Source: JBHWPB01 sp043424675 (lineage in GTDB: Bacteria > Bacillota > Bacilli > Lactobacillales > Carnobacteriaceae_A). From it: DNA of 6,814 nucleotides. The translations under genes were made by a program, and so were the position numbers. The stretch covers positions 1 through 6,814 of the forward strand of contig JBHWPB010000108.1 of NCBI GenBank assembly GCA_043424675.1, given 5' to 3'. Of this stretch, positions 5,465 to 6,814 are shown piece by piece (the first letter of the stretch is position 1; every line of letters begins with the position of its first letter). Below the pieces are notes generated by a model. That model did no database searches and was not told the DNA's origin. It was given only the letters and a program-made list of their open reading frames with translations.

Positions 5465-6814
5465 ATGTCTTTGAAGTTCATTATAGGTCGCAGCTATCAG
5501 CCGCGAGAGGAGTTCATGTACAACGAAATTGCTGGCATTTTAAATAAAGAACCAGACAGCAATATATTCTATCTTGTACCTGAACACATCACCTTTGATT
5601 CTGAGCTGAACATGTTAAATGCTCTGCACCAGCACCCGTATTTTGAGAATCGTGATTTGATGGGAATGATCCGCCTTCAAGTTTTTTCTATCGAACGACT
5701 AGCTTGGTATTTACTCCAGGATCAGCCTGTTTATCAACGCCCGCAACTCACTCCAACAGGTATGAACATGATGATTCAACAGATTATTAAAGAAAATGAA
5801 AAGGACTTGAAAATTTTTAACAGACAAGTCCACGAACAAGGTTTTATTGACAAACTGACTCGTTTATTTATAGAGTTCCGCCAGGGGAATATCCTTCCTG
5901 AAACCCTCGATGAGATGATGGCAGAACTTGATGTTAAAGAAGATGAGGATACAAGTGAGAGCACTGACTTTTACAAGAAAAATCTCCTCGCAAAATTAGA
6001 AGATTTATCTGTCTTATATGATAAATTTATGACACGCTTAGAGGGAAATTATATTGAAAAAGAAGATATTATCGAAGCATTGATTGATAAAATTAAAAGT
6101 GAGTCCTGGAATAACACCTACATTTATTTCAACCATTTTGATAGTTTCACCGCTCAGGAAATGGAACTCATCGAAGCATGTATGCAGCAGGCGAAAGAAA
6201 CAACGGTAGGACTGACATTAAACAAACCTTACCCCAATACCCCTCCTCAAAAAAACGAACTTTTTTACCAGACGGGACTGACCTATCACCGTATCTTTAC
6301 ACATGCTTTAGAATCTAATATTGAGATAGACACGATTAATTGTAACGATTACTCTGAGAATACTATCAAAACCTCTCAAACGATGGCCGCCTTAGAACAA
6401 TATTGGCTGGATAGTTCAGAAAATATGGGGCAGGTTTCTGAGTCGGAAACAGTGGTCGATAATGGTTTAGAAATATGGGAAGCTGAAAACCGCCAGGCAG
6501 AGTCGATTCATACAGCGAATGAAATAAGACGGCTTGTATATGAAGAAGGCTATCGCTTCAAAGATATCATGATATTTGCCCGAAATATTGAGGAATACAG
6601 CACCATTATTCCTTCTATCTTCGCTCAAAACGATATTTCTGTTTTCGTGGATGAAGCAGATTTGATGGCCGACCACCCCTTGGTCGAATTTGTTCAATCA
6701 CTTTTCCTCGTTTATCAAAATAACTGGCGTCAAGAAGACGTCTTACGTTTATTAAAGACTGACCTCCTCCTGCCGATAGACCGCGATTTCGGCGACACCC
6801 CTGACTACACAGGC
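5465..6814 (+). CDS. addB: ATP-dependent helicase/deoxyribonuclease subunit B (AddB), 5' part, cut by the window edge
   Basis: AddB pairs with AddA to process double-strand DNA ends for RecA-dependent recombination; AddB contributes the Chi-recognition scaffold and one nuclease domain. The frame is open for 450 residues to the window end, about 40% of the usual length of over 1,100 residues, so the nuclease and iron-sulfur parts lie outside. AddB landmarks are YLVPE (36-40), GMIRLQVFSIERLAWYLL (67-84), FNHFDSFTAQEMEL (222-235), AENRQAESIHTANEIRRL (340-357), YRFKDIMIFARN (363-374), FVDEADLMADHPLVEFV (394-410) and NWRQEDVLRLLKTDLL (420-435). The N-terminus is odd: the usual Walker A loop GRxGSGKT/S reads GRSYQPRE (8-15), so the nucleotide-binding lysine is absent with no length change. 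AGGAGG at 5451-5456, eight bases before the ATG, supports the start. A candidate LexA box and an extended -10 promoter precede it. addA is expected next, beyond the window. Confidence 0.93.
   Translation, partial: MSLKFIIGRSYQPREEFMYNEIAGILNKEPDSNIFYLVPEHITFDSELNMLNALHQHPYFENRDLMGMIRLQVFSIERLAWYLLQDQPVYQRPQLTPTGMNMMIQQIIKENEKDLKIFNRQVHEQGFIDKLTRLFIEFRQGNILPETLDEMMAELDVKEDEDTSESTDFYKKNLLAKLEDLSVLYDKFMTRLEGNYIEKEDIIEALIDKIKSESWNNTYIYFNHFDSFTAQEMELIEACMQQAKETTVGLTLNKPYPNTPPQKNELFYQTGLTYHRIFTHALESNIEIDTINCNDYSENTIKTSQTMAALEQYWLDSSENMGQVSESETVVDNGLEIWEAENRQAESIHTANEIRRLVYEEGYRFKDIMIFARNIEEYSTIIPSIFAQNDISVFVDEADLMADHPLVEFVQSLFLVYQNNWRQEDVLRLLKTDLLLPIDRDFGDTPDYTG

Noticed and set aside
5776..5964. 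Minus-strand open frame inside addB
   Set aside because: The serine-rich product is what the complement of Asp/Glu-rich coding DNA yields; the + strand frame is a clear AddB.
6467..6697. Minus-strand open frame inside addB
   Set aside because: It lies opposite conserved AddB motifs (residues about 335-411) and has no independent support.

Overview
The window looks like chromosomal DNA from a low-GC Gram-positive bacterium of the order Bacillales. The AT-rich sequence, the strong AGGAGG-type ribosome binding sites, the TrmK/YqfO gene pair, a CTC-type L25 and an AddB-type helicase-nuclease subunit all point that way. The proteins are noticeably acidic (L25 ends in ten consecutive Asp/Glu), which would fit a halophile or alkaliphile, but that is inference and I cannot name a genus. 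All genes are on the + strand.

Layout. Positions 1-100 hold a leader with a TATAAT-like -10 at the extreme left edge and two perfect inverted repeats. Next is ribosomal protein L25 (101-745) and a strong intrinsic terminator (757-797). Positions 819-5295 hold four tightly packed genes that read as one operon: trmK (tRNA m1A22 methyltransferase), a Nif3/YqfO-family metal protein that starts inside the trmK stop codon, pepT (tripeptidase), and a stand-alone glutamate-cysteine ligase (gshA). A second intrinsic terminator (5325-5373) closes the operon. A short regulatory region follows, with a near-consensus Bacillus-type LexA (SOS) box over a SigmaA-type promoter. It drives addB, which runs off the right edge (5465-6814, 450 residues seen).

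How the genes fit together. L25, TrmK and probably YqfO are housekeeping functions of translation and metal or cofactor metabolism. PepT releases amino acids from tripeptides, and GshA joins glutamate and cysteine, so the back half of the operon could link peptide-derived amino acids to low-molecular-weight thiol synthesis (inference). AddB belongs to double-strand-break repair and appears to have its own damage-inducible promoter.

The points most worth a second look are the loss of the Walker A motif at the AddB N-terminus, the LexA box in front of addB, the stand-alone GshA with no ATP-grasp glutathione synthetase part, and the lack of a visible promoter between the L25 terminator and trmK. 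I found no mobile element, CRISPR array, tRNA or rRNA, and no clearly new multi-gene system.
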